64,000 nucleotides of DNA, taken from NCBI GenBank assembly GCA_049997955.1, contig JAEBDY010000024.1:1-64000 (forward strand). Reading direction: 5' to 3'. Below, one piece after another: positions 8,462 through 18,126 of this stretch. The notes beneath the pieces are model-generated. The model was not told the origin of the DNA and searched no databases. It saw only the letters and a program-made list of their open reading frames with translations. Position numbers and translations under genes: made by a program. How positions within the stretch are numbered: position 1 is the first letter of the stretch; every line of letters starts with the position of its first letter. The stretch is from Umezawaea sp049997955 (GTDB taxonomy: Bacteria > Actinomycetota > Actinomycetes > Mycobacteriales > Pseudonocardiaceae).

Positions 8462-9903
8462 ACGGCAATTCCTCCTCCCGACCCTCGCGGCCGTCCCGGC
8501 CGCGCAAGCCCGCGCCGCCGCGTCGGCGCGTGGGCCCGGAGCGTCCTCCCGTCGAGGACCCGGCACGTCTCGCCGCGCTGGACACGCTGCGCGCGGTGCG
8601 CCAGCGCGACGCGTACGCGAACCTCGTGCTGCCGAAGCTGCTGCGCGAGCGGCGCATCACCGGCCGGGACGCGGCGCTGGCCACGGAGCTGGCGTACGGC
8701 TCGGCGCGCGCGCAGGGCCTGCTGGACGCGGTGATCGGGGCGTGCTCCGACCGGCCGCTGTCCGAAGTGGACGGCCTGCTGCTGGACGCGCTGCGGTTGG
8801 GCGCGTACCAGCTGCTGCGCACCAGGATCCCGGCGCACGCCGCCGTGGCGTCCACTGTGGACCTCGTCCGCGGCGGGCAGGGCTCCGGCGCGGCGGGCTT
8901 CGTCAACGCCGTGCTGCGGCGGATCACCGAGCAGGACGAGGCGTCCTGGGTCGACGAGCTGGCTCCCGACCCGGACACCGACCCGATCGGCCACGTCGCC
9001 CTCGCCAACGCGCACCCGCGGTGGATCGCGCAAGCGTTCGCGGAGGCGCTGGGCAGCCGCGACGAGCCGTTGCGCGAAGCCCTCGCCGCCGACGACAGCC
9101 GTCCCGAGGTCCACCTGGCGGCCCGACCGGGCGAGGTGAGCGCGGAGGAGCTGGCCGCGATGACGGGCGGCGACGTCGCCCCGTACTCGCCCTACGGCGT
9201 GCACCTGGAGTCCGGTTCCGGCGACCCCGGCGACCTGGACCCGCTGCGGGAACACCTCGCCGTGGTGCAGGACGAGGGCAGCCAGCTGTGCGCGGTGGCG
9301 CTCACCAGGGTTCCCGTCGAGGGCACCGACGAGCGCTGGCTCGACCTGTGCGCGGGCCCCGGTGGCAAGGCCGTGATGCTGGGCGCGCTGGCCGCGTTGA
9401 ACGGCGGCACGCTGGACGCGATCGAGCTGGCGCCGCACCGCGCGGAACTGGTCCGCAAGGCGACCAAGGGCCTGCCGATCACCGTCCACATCGGCGACGC
9501 GCGCGAGACCGACCTGCCCGAGGGCGGCTTCGACCGCGTGCTGGTCGACGCGCCGTGCACCGGTCTCGGTGCGCTGCGCCGCAGGCCGGAGGCGCGGTGG
9601 CGGCGGCAGCCGTCGGACGTGGCCCCGCTGACCCGGTTGCAGCGCGAGCTGCTGACCAAGGCGCTCAAGCTGGTCCGGCCCGGCGGGGTCGTGGCCTACG
9701 TCGTCTGCTCGCCGCACCTGTCCGAGACGGTCGGCATCGTCGCGGACGTGGCCCGGCGGACCGGCGCGGAACGCCTGGACACCAAGGAGTTCTTCCCCGG
9801 CGTGCCCAACCTGGGCGACCCGCACAACGTCCAGCTGTGGCCGCACCTGCACGGCACCGACGCGATGTTCTGCGCGCTGCTGCGGCGGCCCCAGGAGGGA
9901 TGA
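8458..9903 (+). CDS. rsmB: 16S rRNA m5C967 methyltransferase
   Basis: A 481-residue RNA methyltransferase. An N-terminal NusB-like domain (about residues 35-170) follows a basic, proline-rich leader of about 35 residues. The SAM-binding motif is LDLCAGPGGKAVMLG. The two cysteines of this family appear in VDAPCTGLGALRRRPE and AYVVCSPHLSETVG. The start codon overlaps the fmt stop by four bases, showing translational coupling within the def-fmt-rsmB run. One copy of the GTCCACTGTGGAC palindrome lies in the NusB-like part (8850-8862). Confidence 0.94.
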   Translation: MNGNSSSRPSRPSRPRKPAPPRRRVGPERPPVEDPARLAALDTLRAVRQRDAYANLVLPKLLRERRITGRDAALATELAYGSARAQGLLDAVIGACSDRPLSEVDGLLLDALRLGAYQLLRTRIPAHAAVASTVDLVRGGQGSGAAGFVNAVLRRITEQDEASWVDELAPDPDTDPIGHVALANAHPRWIAQAFAEALGSRDEPLREALAADDSRPEVHLAARPGEVSAEELAAMTGGDVAPYSPYGVHLESGSGDPGDLDPLREHLAVVQDEGSQLCAVALTRVPVEGTDERWLDLCAGPGGKAVMLGALAALNGGTLDAIELAPHRAELVRKATKGLPITVHIGDARETDLPEGGFDRVLVDAPCTGLGALRRRPEARWRRQPSDVAPLTRLQRELLTKALKLVRPGGVVAYVVCSPHLSETVGIVADVARRTGAERLDTKEFFPGVPNLGDPHNVQLWPHLHGTDAMFCALLRRPQEG

Positions 9904-10415
9904 GCCGCAGCGTGGACGGCAGGGTGCTCGGCCTGGTCGCGTCGGGCGCCGGTGGGGTCGAGCGGTGGTTCCGCACCGGCCTCGCCGCGCCCGCGGTCGA
10001 GCGCGGCTGGCGGCTGGCCGTCACGCTCACGCCGACGGCCGCCCGCTGGCTCGACGAGGCGGGCGAGCTGGACCCGTTGGCGGAGCTGACGGACCTGCCG
10101 GTGCGCTGGACGTCCCGGCTGCCAAGCGAACCCAAGCCGCACCCGCCGCCGCACTGCTTCGTGTTCGCGCCCGCGACGGCGAACTCCGTGGTCAAGCTCG
10201 CGCTGGGCATCTCGGACAACCAGGCGCTGACCGTGCTGAGCGAGGCGCTGGGGCTGCCGGACGTGCCGGTGGTCGTGCAGCCCCAGTCGAACGAGGCCCA
10301 GCGGCGGCACCCCGCGTGGGCCGGGCACCTGGCGATGCTGCGCGACGCGGGCGTGCTGATCGTGCCCGATGGCGGTCCCGAGGCGGTGCTGGCCGAGCTC
10401 GACCGGATCGGATGA
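9900..10415 (+). CDS. Flavoprotein (HFCD/phosphopantothenoylcysteine-decarboxylase-like)
   Basis: A 171-residue protein with the fold of FMN-dependent cysteine decarboxylases. GLVASGAGGVERWFRTGL starts the Rossmann-like FMN site, APATANSVVKLALGISDNQALTVL matches the PAxxNTxxKxAxGIADN flavin/substrate block, and VPVVVQPQSNEAQRRHPAW corresponds to the later substrate-clamp region. It lacks the CoaC half found in Dfp proteins, so coenzyme A synthesis is not implied; the substrate is unknown. The ATG overlaps the rsmB TGA (ATGA) just after a GGAGG site, so it is coupled to the operon. Confidence 0.82.
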   Translation: MSRSVDGRVLGLVASGAGGVERWFRTGLAAPAVERGWRLAVTLTPTAARWLDEAGELDPLAELTDLPVRWTSRLPSEPKPHPPPHCFVFAPATANSVVKLALGISDNQALTVLSEALGLPDVPVVVQPQSNEAQRRHPAWAGHLAMLRDAGVLIVPDGGPEAVLAELDRIG

Positions 10416-10497
10416 TCTTGTCCGGTTCGGTCGCGGCTCGAATCGGAGCAGGTCCGACCGTGCCGTTCGGCCATTAGAAGTATTCATTCCACGCGAA

Positions 10498-10527
10498 TTG
10501 ACACGCGCCTGACGGGCGTTGCAGGCT
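10498..10527 (+). promoter_or_regulatory. Promoter of the LuxR-type ATPase gene
   Basis: A consensus TTGACA (10498-10503) and CAGGCT (10522-10527) are separated by 18 bp. The GTG at 10533 lies 5 bases after the -10, so the mRNA should be leaderless. This is the best-looking sigma-70-type promoter in the window. Confidence 0.65.
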
Positions 10528-10532
10528 GCACC

Positions 10533-13031
10533 GTGTCCAAGGTCTCCGGACGTGCGCGCGAGTGGGATTCGGTGCGCCGTTTTCTGCTGGCCGCCGACTC
10601 CGGCACCGGGGGCGTGCTCGTCGTCGACGGCCCGCCCGTGTCCGGCAAAACCCTCCTCCTGCACGAGGCCGTGCGCCTGGCCCGTGAACAGGGGCTGCCC
10701 GTCGTGCTCGTCGCGTCGACCACCGGCGACCTGCTCGGCGGGTCGACCGACGTGGACGCCGCGCTCGCGGCCGACCACCCGTTGCTGATCGCCGTGGACC
10801 ACGCCCACCTCGACCCCGCGGGCGTGCTCGCGCTCCTGCCGAAGCTGCGCGGGAGGTCGCTGTCCGTGCTGATGGCGATGAACGGCGCCACGGCGGGACC
10901 CGAGGTGCAGCGGGCCGTGGCGGCGGACGCCGAGGTGGTCGTCATGGGCCCGGTCGAGGACGCCGTCGTGGACGAGATGTCCCGCCGACTCCTGGGCGCG
11001 ACCCCGCACGCCGACCTGCGCGCGCTGATCGCCGGCGCGGGCGGCAACCCGCGGCTGGTCACCGAGCTGATCGAGGGGCTGCGCGAGGAAGGTCAGCTGG
11101 AGCTGCGCGGCGGCGTCGCCCACGTGCGCGGCGGCTGGCTGCCGCAGCGGGTGGCCGCGCTCGTGCGCGACCGGGTGGACGTGCTGTCCGCCAAGGCCAC
11201 GCAGCTGCTGCGGGTCGCCGCCGTCGTCGGCCGGTCGTTCCTGCTGCACGACGTGGCCACGATGATGGGCGAGACCACGGCCTCGCTGCTGCTGGCCGTG
11301 GACGAGGTGCTGCGGTCGGGGCTGCTGGTGCCCGCCCACGAACGGCTGGAGTTCCCCAGCGACCTCGTGCGGCGCGCCGTGGTCGAGTCGATCCCGCGCT
11401 CGATCCTGCACGCGCTGCGCCACGACGTCGCCGTGCTGCGCCCGCCGTTCGCCGTCGAACCCACCGCCCGCGCCCCGCTGCCCGGCGGCACCGGGAGCGA
11501 CGTCGTGCAGGGCGTCCGCACGCTCGCCGCGGGCGGCAGGCTCGGATCGGCCATAGCGCTGGCGCGGGAAACGCTGGCCCAGCGCGTGTCCCCGACCGTC
11601 GCCGCCGAACTGCACTGCGTGCTCGCCGGCATCCTGCTGGCCGACGGCCGTCCCGGCGACGCCGTCGTGGAGACCGACCACGCGCTGGCGATCCCGTCGC
11701 TCACCGGACCGCTGCGCGGCCTGGCCGCCGCGGGCCGCCTGCTGTCGCAGTACTTCGCCACCGGCAGCCGCGTCCGGGAACACGCCCTGTCGCTGCTCAC
11801 CGTCCGGGACCGCGACCCCAGCGACGCCGACGCCGTCATGGCCGCGACCGTCCACTCGTGCCTGGAGTGGAACGCGGGCAACCTCGCCGAAGGCGTCTAC
11901 TGGGGGCGCGAGTCGACGAAGTGGTTGCCCACCGGGCCGTCGGCGTGGTGGTTCTCGCACACGCCGGTCGCGTACGCGCTGAAGCTGGCGGCCCTGGGGG
12001 ACTTCGCGGACGCCGAACTGCTGGTGGCGGGCGACGGTCCCGACACCGACGACGCGGTCACCAGCGGTGCGCCCACCGCCCGCCTGATCGCCCTGTCGCG
12101 GGTCCTGGTGCAGGCCGGGCGTCTGGCCGAAGCCCAGACCGCGGCCCGCGCCGGGCTCGCGACGGCCCACGACCGGGGGCTGCGGCTGCTGGTGCCGTTG
12201 GCCTCCACGGTGTTGGGGACCGTGGCCATCCACCGCGGCGAGTACGAGCTGGCGGCCGAGCACGTGCGGCGGTACCGGGGCGACCTGGCGGGCGGCGAGG
12301 CCGTGCTGCACTCCGGGCAGTACGACTGGGTCGAACTGCTGCTGGCGCACGCCCAGGGCGGTCCGGCTCGCGCCGCCGAGCTGGCGCGGGAACGGGTGGC
12401 GGACCAGAACTCGGTGCGGCGCATGCTGATCGAGGAACCGGGCGCGGCGCCGTGGCTGGTGCGGCTGGCGTTGACCGTCGGCGACTCCCGGCTCGCCACG
12501 GCGGTGCTGGCGGGAGCCGACGACCTGGCCGCCAACAACCCGGGGTACGGGTCGGTGTCGGTGTCCGCCGCGCACGCGCGGGCGCTGGTGGACCGGGACC
12601 TGGACGCGCTGCTGGTCGCCGCGGGCCGCCATCGGCACCCGTGGGCCAAGGCGTGCGCCAACGCGGACCTCGTCGTGCTGCACACCGAGCGGGGTGAGGT
12701 CGAGGAGGCCGAACCGCACCTTGAGGTGGCGTGCCGGATCTACGAGCGGATGGGTGCCGAGGGGGAGATCGCCCGGTTGCGGGCCCGGCCGGGGGTGGAC
12801 CTCGGGTCGGGGAGCGGGGCGGCGCGGGAGTGGCACCGGCTGTCGGAGCCGGAACGGGACATCGCGCTGCTGGTGGGGGGCGGGTTGACGAACCGGCAGG
12901 TGGCGAAGCAGCTGTTCCTGTCGCCCCACACGGTGAACTACCACCTGCGGGGGATCTTTCGGAAGCTGGGGATCAACTCGCGGGTGGAGTTGGCCCGGAT
13001 GGCGCACGAGCAGGCGCCTTCTCGGTCTTGA
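10533..13031 (+). CDS. LuxR-family transcriptional regulator with N-terminal AAA ATPase (LAL-like)
   Basis: An 832-residue cytoplasmic regulator. Walker A is GPPVSGKT at residues 33-40, and LLIAVDHAH about residue 85 is the Walker B region. A long alpha-helical middle (about 300-760), rich in TPR-like AxLALA repeats, follows. The C-terminus is a LuxR/NarL helix-turn-helix: LSEPERDIALLVGGGLTNRQVAKQL then SPHTVNYHLRGIFRKLGI. Large ATP-binding LuxR regulators of this kind often control secondary metabolism or sugar use in actinomycetes. No target cluster is adjacent, so the regulon is unknown. The GTG at 10533 is the first in-frame start and matches the promoter. Confidence 0.9.
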   Translation: MSKVSGRAREWDSVRRFLLAADSGTGGVLVVDGPPVSGKTLLLHEAVRLAREQGLPVVLVASTTGDLLGGSTDVDAALAADHPLLIAVDHAHLDPAGVLALLPKLRGRSLSVLMAMNGATAGPEVQRAVAADAEVVVMGPVEDAVVDEMSRRLLGATPHADLRALIAGAGGNPRLVTELIEGLREEGQLELRGGVAHVRGGWLPQRVAALVRDRVDVLSAKATQLLRVAAVVGRSFLLHDVATMMGETTASLLLAVDEVLRSGLLVPAHERLEFPSDLVRRAVVESIPRSILHALRHDVAVLRPPFAVEPTARAPLPGGTGSDVVQGVRTLAAGGRLGSAIALARETLAQRVSPTVAAELHCVLAGILLADGRPGDAVVETDHALAIPSLTGPLRGLAAAGRLLSQYFATGSRVREHALSLLTVRDRDPSDADAVMAATVHSCLEWNAGNLAEGVYWGRESTKWLPTGPSAWWFSHTPVAYALKLAALGDFADAELLVAGDGPDTDDAVTSGAPTARLIALSRVLVQAGRLAEAQTAARAGLATAHDRGLRLLVPLASTVLGTVAIHRGEYELAAEHVRRYRGDLAGGEAVLHSGQYDWVELLLAHAQGGPARAAELARERVADQNSVRRMLIEEPGAAPWLVRLALTVGDSRLATAVLAGADDLAANNPGYGSVSVSAAHARALVDRDLDALLVAAGRHRHPWAKACANADLVVLHTERGEVEEAEPHLEVACRIYERMGAEGEIARLRARPGVDLGSGSGAAREWHRLSEPERDIALLVGGGLTNRQVAKQLFLSPHTVNYHLRGIFRKLGINSRVELARMAHEQAPSRS

Positions 13032-13077
13032 GGAGGTCCGGGCGGCGTCTTCTTGTTCCGGTGTGGGGTGGGGTTGG

Positions 13078-13224
13078 GGTCCCCCCGTTCGCTCAATTGT
13101 CTCCATGTCCGTCCGCGCCGCGTCAAGGCGGGAAAGATGCCTTGACACGTGGCAAACGGCCATGAGGGCGCTGGGGATCGGGGGCAGGGAGGGGTCTGGA
13201 CTCCCCTTTGGTTGCGTGCTTCCG
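13078..13224 (-). repeat. Dispersed hairpin element, copy A
   Basis: Read on the minus strand it has the same order as copies B and C: GGAAGCACGCA, then CCCCGATCC and CAGCGCCCTCA, then the hairpin GTCAAGGC-ATCTTTCCC-GCCTTGAC (13122-13146), then GAGACAATTGAGCGAACGGG. The outer stem (13102-13121 with 13147-13165) is longer but imperfect, with G-T pairs and a few mismatches. Confidence 0.85.
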
Positions 13225-13250
13225 TCTGGGTGGGCGTTGGGTTGAGTGCT

Positions 13251-13317
13251 TTGCTTGGCTGTGGTGGGGCTGCGTGCGTGCGTTAGCTTGGCTGTGGTGG
13301 GGCTGGTTGCGTGCGTC
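13251..13317. repeat. Two-unit tandem duplication
   Basis: GCTTGGCTGTGGTGGGGCTG occurs twice about 33 bases apart, each followed by a GTGCGTGCG- or GTTGCGTGCG-type spacer. This is a recent-looking short tandem duplication in non-coding DNA. Confidence 0.7.
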
Positions 13318-13534
13318 TGCTGTGCACTGCCCGCCATGTCGAACGCTTGGCCGAGTCGATTGTGCTCGTGCGGTTCGGGGGTCATCGCCTCGCGAGCCCT
13401 CATCCATCCGCCGTGAGCGCTCCGGTGCGTGGACGGGGGCCGCGTTTTCCGGCCGTCCGTTCTTGTCGGTGCACCCTTGTAGCGTTCGTTTCGGGGGGCC
13501 TTCACGACCAGGGGACCTCTGCGAGGCGTGCGTT

Positions 13535-13563
13535 GTGCCTGAGCACCCCCAGTGCTCAGGCAC
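13535..13563. terminator. Hairpin at the 3' end of the SDR gene
   Basis: A perfect 12-bp stem, GTGCCTGAGCAC (13535-13546) with GTGCTCAGGCAC (13552-13563), has a CCCCA loop. It lies 28 bases past the minus-strand SDR stop. There is no T tract, so it is a terminator-like hairpin of the kind common in high-GC genomes. Confidence 0.6.
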
Positions 13564-13590
13564 CCACCGCCGGCGGATTCGGCGGGAGGT

Positions 13591-14268
13591 TCAGGCGCCG
13601 ACCGCTGTGCCGTCGGCGTGGTCGGTCAGTGCTGCCAGCACCGCTGTCACCACGGTGGTGGCGTGGGCGTCGTGGTCCGGGACCGAGCGGAGCAGCGGGG
13701 TTTCCGGGCGGGCCGGGGTGAGGACCGTGCAGTGGACCCCGTGGCGGGCCACCTCGGTCGCCAAGCCCTGAGCGTAGGCGGTCGCGGCCGCTTTCGACGC
13801 GGTGTAGGCGGCGAAGCCCGGTTGGTGGGCCGGGAGGGTCGTCGCGATCGTGATGATGGCTCCGGTGTGGCGCGAGACCATGCGGGACGCGGCCGCTCGG
13901 CTGAGGTGGAAGACGGCGTGGGTGTTGATGGCGAAGCTCTGCGACCAGTCGTCGTCGGTGAGGCCGGTGGCCGAGCCGGTGCGGAGCAGGTCGGCCGCGT
14001 TCACCGCGATGTCGAGGGGGCCGACCTCGCGTTCCACCTGGTCCACCAGGGATTCGACGGCGGGGCCGGAGGCGATGTCCACCTGCCTGCCCGCTACCCG
14101 CAGGCCTGCTCGCTGGAGGCGCTCCACCAGGTCGCAGAGGCCGCGGCCGTCGCCGTCCACGGCCGTCACGACGGCGCCCCGCGCCGCCAGCGCGGCGACC
14201 ACCTCGGCGCCGACGGCACCGCACGCGCCGGTCACCACGGCGGTCTTGCGGTCGAACTCCCGGTTCAT
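13591..14268 (-). CDS. Short-chain dehydrogenase/reductase
   Basis: A 225-residue Rossmann-fold oxidoreductase. The NAD(P)-binding glycine motif is TGACGAVG (residues 13-20) and the catalytic Tyr155-x3-Lys159 lies in YTASK. Two classical features differ: the NNAG motif is NAAD, and the strand usually carrying the catalytic Ser reads IATTLP, with Thr in its place. The closest general type is the EntA/FabG-like group. The ATG at 14268 is chosen because the fold begins 8 residues later. It is divergent from rpe; substrate unknown. Confidence 0.83.
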   Translation of the reverse strand: MNREFDRKTAVVTGACGAVGAEVVAALAARGAVVTAVDGDGRGLCDLVERLQRAGLRVAGRQVDIASGPAVESLVDQVEREVGPLDIAVNAADLLRTGSATGLTDDDWSQSFAINTHAVFHLSRAAASRMVSRHTGAIITIATTLPAHQPGFAAYTASKAAATAYAQGLATEVARHGVHCTVLTPARPETPLLRSVPDHDAHATTVVTAVLAALTDHADGTAVGA

Positions 14269-14441
14269 CACGGCCACTCCCAGATCGAGCCCCCGCCCCG
14301 ACGGTATGCGCCCCGCCGCACGGGTGGGAACTACCTGCGTGAGTAGTGCGTCAGCGGCTGGGAAAGGGCTGCTCACGGCTTTGTGAACGTCGTTACCGCA
14401 CAAACGAGTAGTCCGGACCCGCGCGGGGAACCGGCGGTACC

Positions 14442-14447
14442 TAGACT
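14442..14447 (+). promoter_or_regulatory. Putative -10 element for rpe (near-leaderless)
   Basis: TAGACT lies 8 bases before the GTG at 14456. This matches the actinobacterial -10 consensus and would start the mRNA at or next to the initiation codon. It would drive the whole rpe-riboflavin run. Confidence 0.5.
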
Positions 14448-14455
14448 CCTGTTCC

Positions 14456-15130
14456 GTGGTCCACCAGCCGATGATCGCCCCCAGCATCCTGTCCGCCGAC
14501 TTCGCCCACCTCGCGCGCGAGGCCGAGGCCGTCACCGGAGCGGACTGGCTGCACGTCGACGTGATGGACGGGCACTTCGTGCCGAACCTGACGCTGGGGC
14601 TGCCGGTGGTGAAGGCGCTGCTCAAGGCGACCGACCTCCCCCTGGACTGCCACCTGATGATCGACGACCCGGACCGCTGGGCGATCGGCTACGCCGAGGC
14701 GGGCGCGCACAACGTGACGGTGCACGTCGAGGCCGCCGCGGACCCGGTGCAACTGGCGAAGAACCTGCGCGCGGCCGGGTCGAAGGCCGGGCTGTCGCTC
14801 AAGCCGGGCACGCCGCTGGAGCCGTACGTCGAGGTGCTCAAGCACTACGACACGCTGCTGGTCATGTCGGTCGAGCCCGGTTTCGGCGGGCAGTCGTTCA
14901 TGGTCGACGTGCTGGACAAGGTGCGGACCGCGCGCAGGCTCGTCGACACGGGCCACCTGAGGCTGGTCGTGGAGATCGACGGCGGCATCAACTCCGACAC
15001 CATCGCCGCCGCCGCGGAAGCCGGCGTCGACTGCTTCGTCGCGGGCTCGGCGGTCTACGGCGCCGATGACCCCGGCCGCGCGGTGGAGGCGCTGCGCGCG
15101 CTGGCCGCCGCGAACTCGACGCGTCCCTGA
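14456..15130 (+). CDS. rpe: Ribulose-phosphate 3-epimerase
   Basis: A 224-residue TIM-barrel enzyme that interconverts ribulose-5-phosphate and xylulose-5-phosphate. Recognisable blocks are IAPSILSADFAHL, WLHVDVMDGHFVPNLTLG (metal and catalytic Asp/His), LDCHLMIDDPDRW, VMSVEPGFGGQSF and VEIDGGINSDT with the second catalytic Asp. Start is the GTG at 14456; the ATG at 14471 is possible. Its stop shares a base with the ribD start (TGATG). The coupling makes metabolic sense because ribulose-5-phosphate is a riboflavin precursor. Confidence 0.96.
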   Translation: MVHQPMIAPSILSADFAHLAREAEAVTGADWLHVDVMDGHFVPNLTLGLPVVKALLKATDLPLDCHLMIDDPDRWAIGYAEAGAHNVTVHVEAAADPVQLAKNLRAAGSKAGLSLKPGTPLEPYVEVLKHYDTLLVMSVEPGFGGQSFMVDVLDKVRTARRLVDTGHLRLVVEIDGGINSDTIAAAAEAGVDCFVAGSAVYGADDPGRAVEALRALAAANSTRP

Positions 15131-16137
15131 TGCTCGTCGAGGCGATGAGACTGGCGATCTCCGGCAGCGAAGTGGTCCGGGGCACGACGAGCCCCAACCC
15201 GCCGGTCGGCGCCGTGATCCTGGACGTGCACGGCGACGTGGTCGGCGTCGGCGCTACGCGGCCGCCCGGCGGTCCGCACGCGGAGGTCGTGGCGCTCGCC
15301 GAGGCCGGTGACCGCGCCCGTGGCGGCACGGCCGTCGTGACGCTCGAACCGTGCTCGCACCACGGCCGCACGCCGCCGTGCACGGGGGCGCTGCTCGCGG
15401 CCGGGGTCGCCCGCGTCCGGTACGCGGTGGCCGACCCGAACCCGCGTGCCTCGGGCGGGGGCGAGGTGCTGCGTGCCGCGGGCGTCGACGTCGAGGTCGG
15501 ACTGCTGGCCACCGAGGTCGAACGCGGACCGCTGCGCGCGTGGCTGCACTTCGCCCGCACCGGCCGCCCGCACGTGACGTGGAAGTACGCCGCGACGCTG
15601 GACGGCCGGGTCGCCGCCGCGGACGGCACCAGCCGGTGGATCAGCTCCGAGGAGTCGCGCGCCGAGGTGCACGTCCTGCGGACCAGGATCGACGCCATCG
15701 TGGTGGGATCGGGCACGGTGCGCGCCGACGACCCCCGGCTGACCGCGCGGGGAATCCCCGCGGCCCGCCAGCCGTTGCGGGTGGTGGTGGGCAAGGGGGA
15801 CTTGCCGCCGGGGGCGAAGGTGTCCGACGACGAGGCCGAGACGGTGCACGTGCGCACGCACGACCCGGACGAGGTGCTCGCGGCGCTGGCGGCCCGCGGC
15901 GTGGTCGACGTGCTCCTCGAAGGCGGCCCGACCCTCGTCGGGGCGTTCGTCGAGGCGGGCCGGGTCGATCGGGTGCTGCTGTACACGGCGCCGAAGCTGC
16001 TGGGAGCGGGGCCGGTGGCGTTGGGCGACGCGGGGGTTGCGACCATCACCGATGCTGTCGGCCTGGTGGTCGAAGAGGTCAGTATGTGCGGACCGGACGT
16101 GCGGATCTCCGCCGTTCCGGCGGTGTTGAACGGCTGA
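15130..16137 (+). CDS. ribD: Bifunctional riboflavin deaminase/reductase
   Basis: A 335-residue bifunctional enzyme of riboflavin synthesis. The N-terminal deaminase (to about residue 145) has the zinc site HAE in GGPHAEVVALAEAGD and EPCSHHGRTPPC. The C-terminal reductase (about 150-335) shows TWKYAATLDGRVAAADGTS, VGSGTVRADDPRLTAR and the EGGPTLVGAFVEAGRVD segment. It converts the GTP-derived diaminopyrimidine to the ribitylamino-uracil phosphate. It sits second in the rpe-ribD-ribE-ribBA-ribH run. No FMN riboswitch signature was seen upstream of any of these genes. Confidence 0.95.
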   Translation: MLVEAMRLAISGSEVVRGTTSPNPPVGAVILDVHGDVVGVGATRPPGGPHAEVVALAEAGDRARGGTAVVTLEPCSHHGRTPPCTGALLAAGVARVRYAVADPNPRASGGGEVLRAAGVDVEVGLLATEVERGPLRAWLHFARTGRPHVTWKYAATLDGRVAAADGTSRWISSEESRAEVHVLRTRIDAIVVGSGTVRADDPRLTARGIPAARQPLRVVVGKGDLPPGAKVSDDEAETVHVRTHDPDEVLAALAARGVVDVLLEGGPTLVGAFVEAGRVDRVLLYTAPKLLGAGPVALGDAGVATITDAVGLVVEEVSMCGPDVRISAVPAVLNG

Positions 16138-16146
16138 GGAGGAACG

Positions 16147-16784
16147 GTGTTCACCGGGATCGTTGAAGAACTGGGCGAGGTCGTGGGGTTGACCGACCTG
16201 CCGGACGCGGCACGGCTGACCGTGTCCGGTCCGCTGGTGACCAGTGACGCCAAGCACGGCGACTCGATCGCGGTCAACGGCGTCTGCCTCACGGTGGTGG
16301 AGGTCGTCGACGGCGCCTTCACCGCGGACGTGATGCGCGAGACGCTGGTCCGCAGCAGCCTGGCCAAGGTCGCCACCGGTGACCGGGTCAACCTGGAGCG
16401 CGCCGCCGCGGTCGGCCAGCGCCTCGGTGGGCACATCGTGCAGGGCCACGTCGACGGCACCGGCACGGTGCTGGCGCGGGAGGCGACCGAGCACTGGGAG
16501 ATCGTCCACATCGGACTGCCGCGGTCGCTGGCGCGCTACGTCGTGGAGAAGGGCTCCATCACGGTCGACGGCGTGTCGCTGACCGTCGTGACCATCGCGG
16601 ACGACGAGTTCACCGTGAGCCTCATCCCGACCACGCTGGAGCTGACCACGCTCGGCAGGCGCGGGATCGGCGACGCGGTCAACCTGGAGGTGGACGTGCT
16701 CGCGAAGTACGTGGAGCGCCTCGCGCTGCCGCACCTGCGCCACACTGGGACCACGGACAGCGCCGACGAGGAGGTGACCCGCTC

Positions 16785-16788
<4 letters not shown>
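16147..16788 (+). CDS. ribE: Riboflavin synthase, alpha subunit
   Basis: A 213-residue enzyme made of two similar lumazine-binding barrels. It begins with the family signature MFTGIVEELGEVV. The first barrel contains GDSIAVNGVCLTV and the second GSITVDGVSLTVV, the repeated substrate-binding stretches. It converts two 6,7-dimethyl-8-ribityllumazine molecules into riboflavin. The GTG at 16147 follows GAGGAGGAACG, a strong ribosome-binding site. The stop overlaps the ribBA ATG (ATGA). The symbol follows the E. coli-style naming. Confidence 0.96.
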
Positions 16789-18050
<1,262 letters not shown>

Positions 18051-18126
18051 GCGAGCTTGCGAGTTCACCGTGCGGTCCTGTCCGGTTCGACCGGCGGCAC
18101 CGCGCGATCCGTCTTGGGGGTAGGGC

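Larger units (their letters stand above)
13032..13590. other. Repeat-rich intergenic region without a gene
   Basis: This 559-base gap carries copy A of the dispersed hairpin element, a near-perfect two-unit tandem duplication and a 12-bp terminator-like hairpin. Open frames across it are compositional shadows. Confidence 0.65.

Noticed and set aside
9696..13505. 1,269-codon open frame antisense to the LuxR-type ATPase gene
   Set aside because: It is a shadow of a real gene on the other strand; its residues are dominated by Arg, Gly, Gln and His.
14269..16146. FMN riboswitch ahead of the riboflavin genes
   Set aside because: The upstream gaps are too short or absent (ribD starts on the rpe stop), and no RFN-type conserved segments were seen before rpe, ribD, ribE or ribH.
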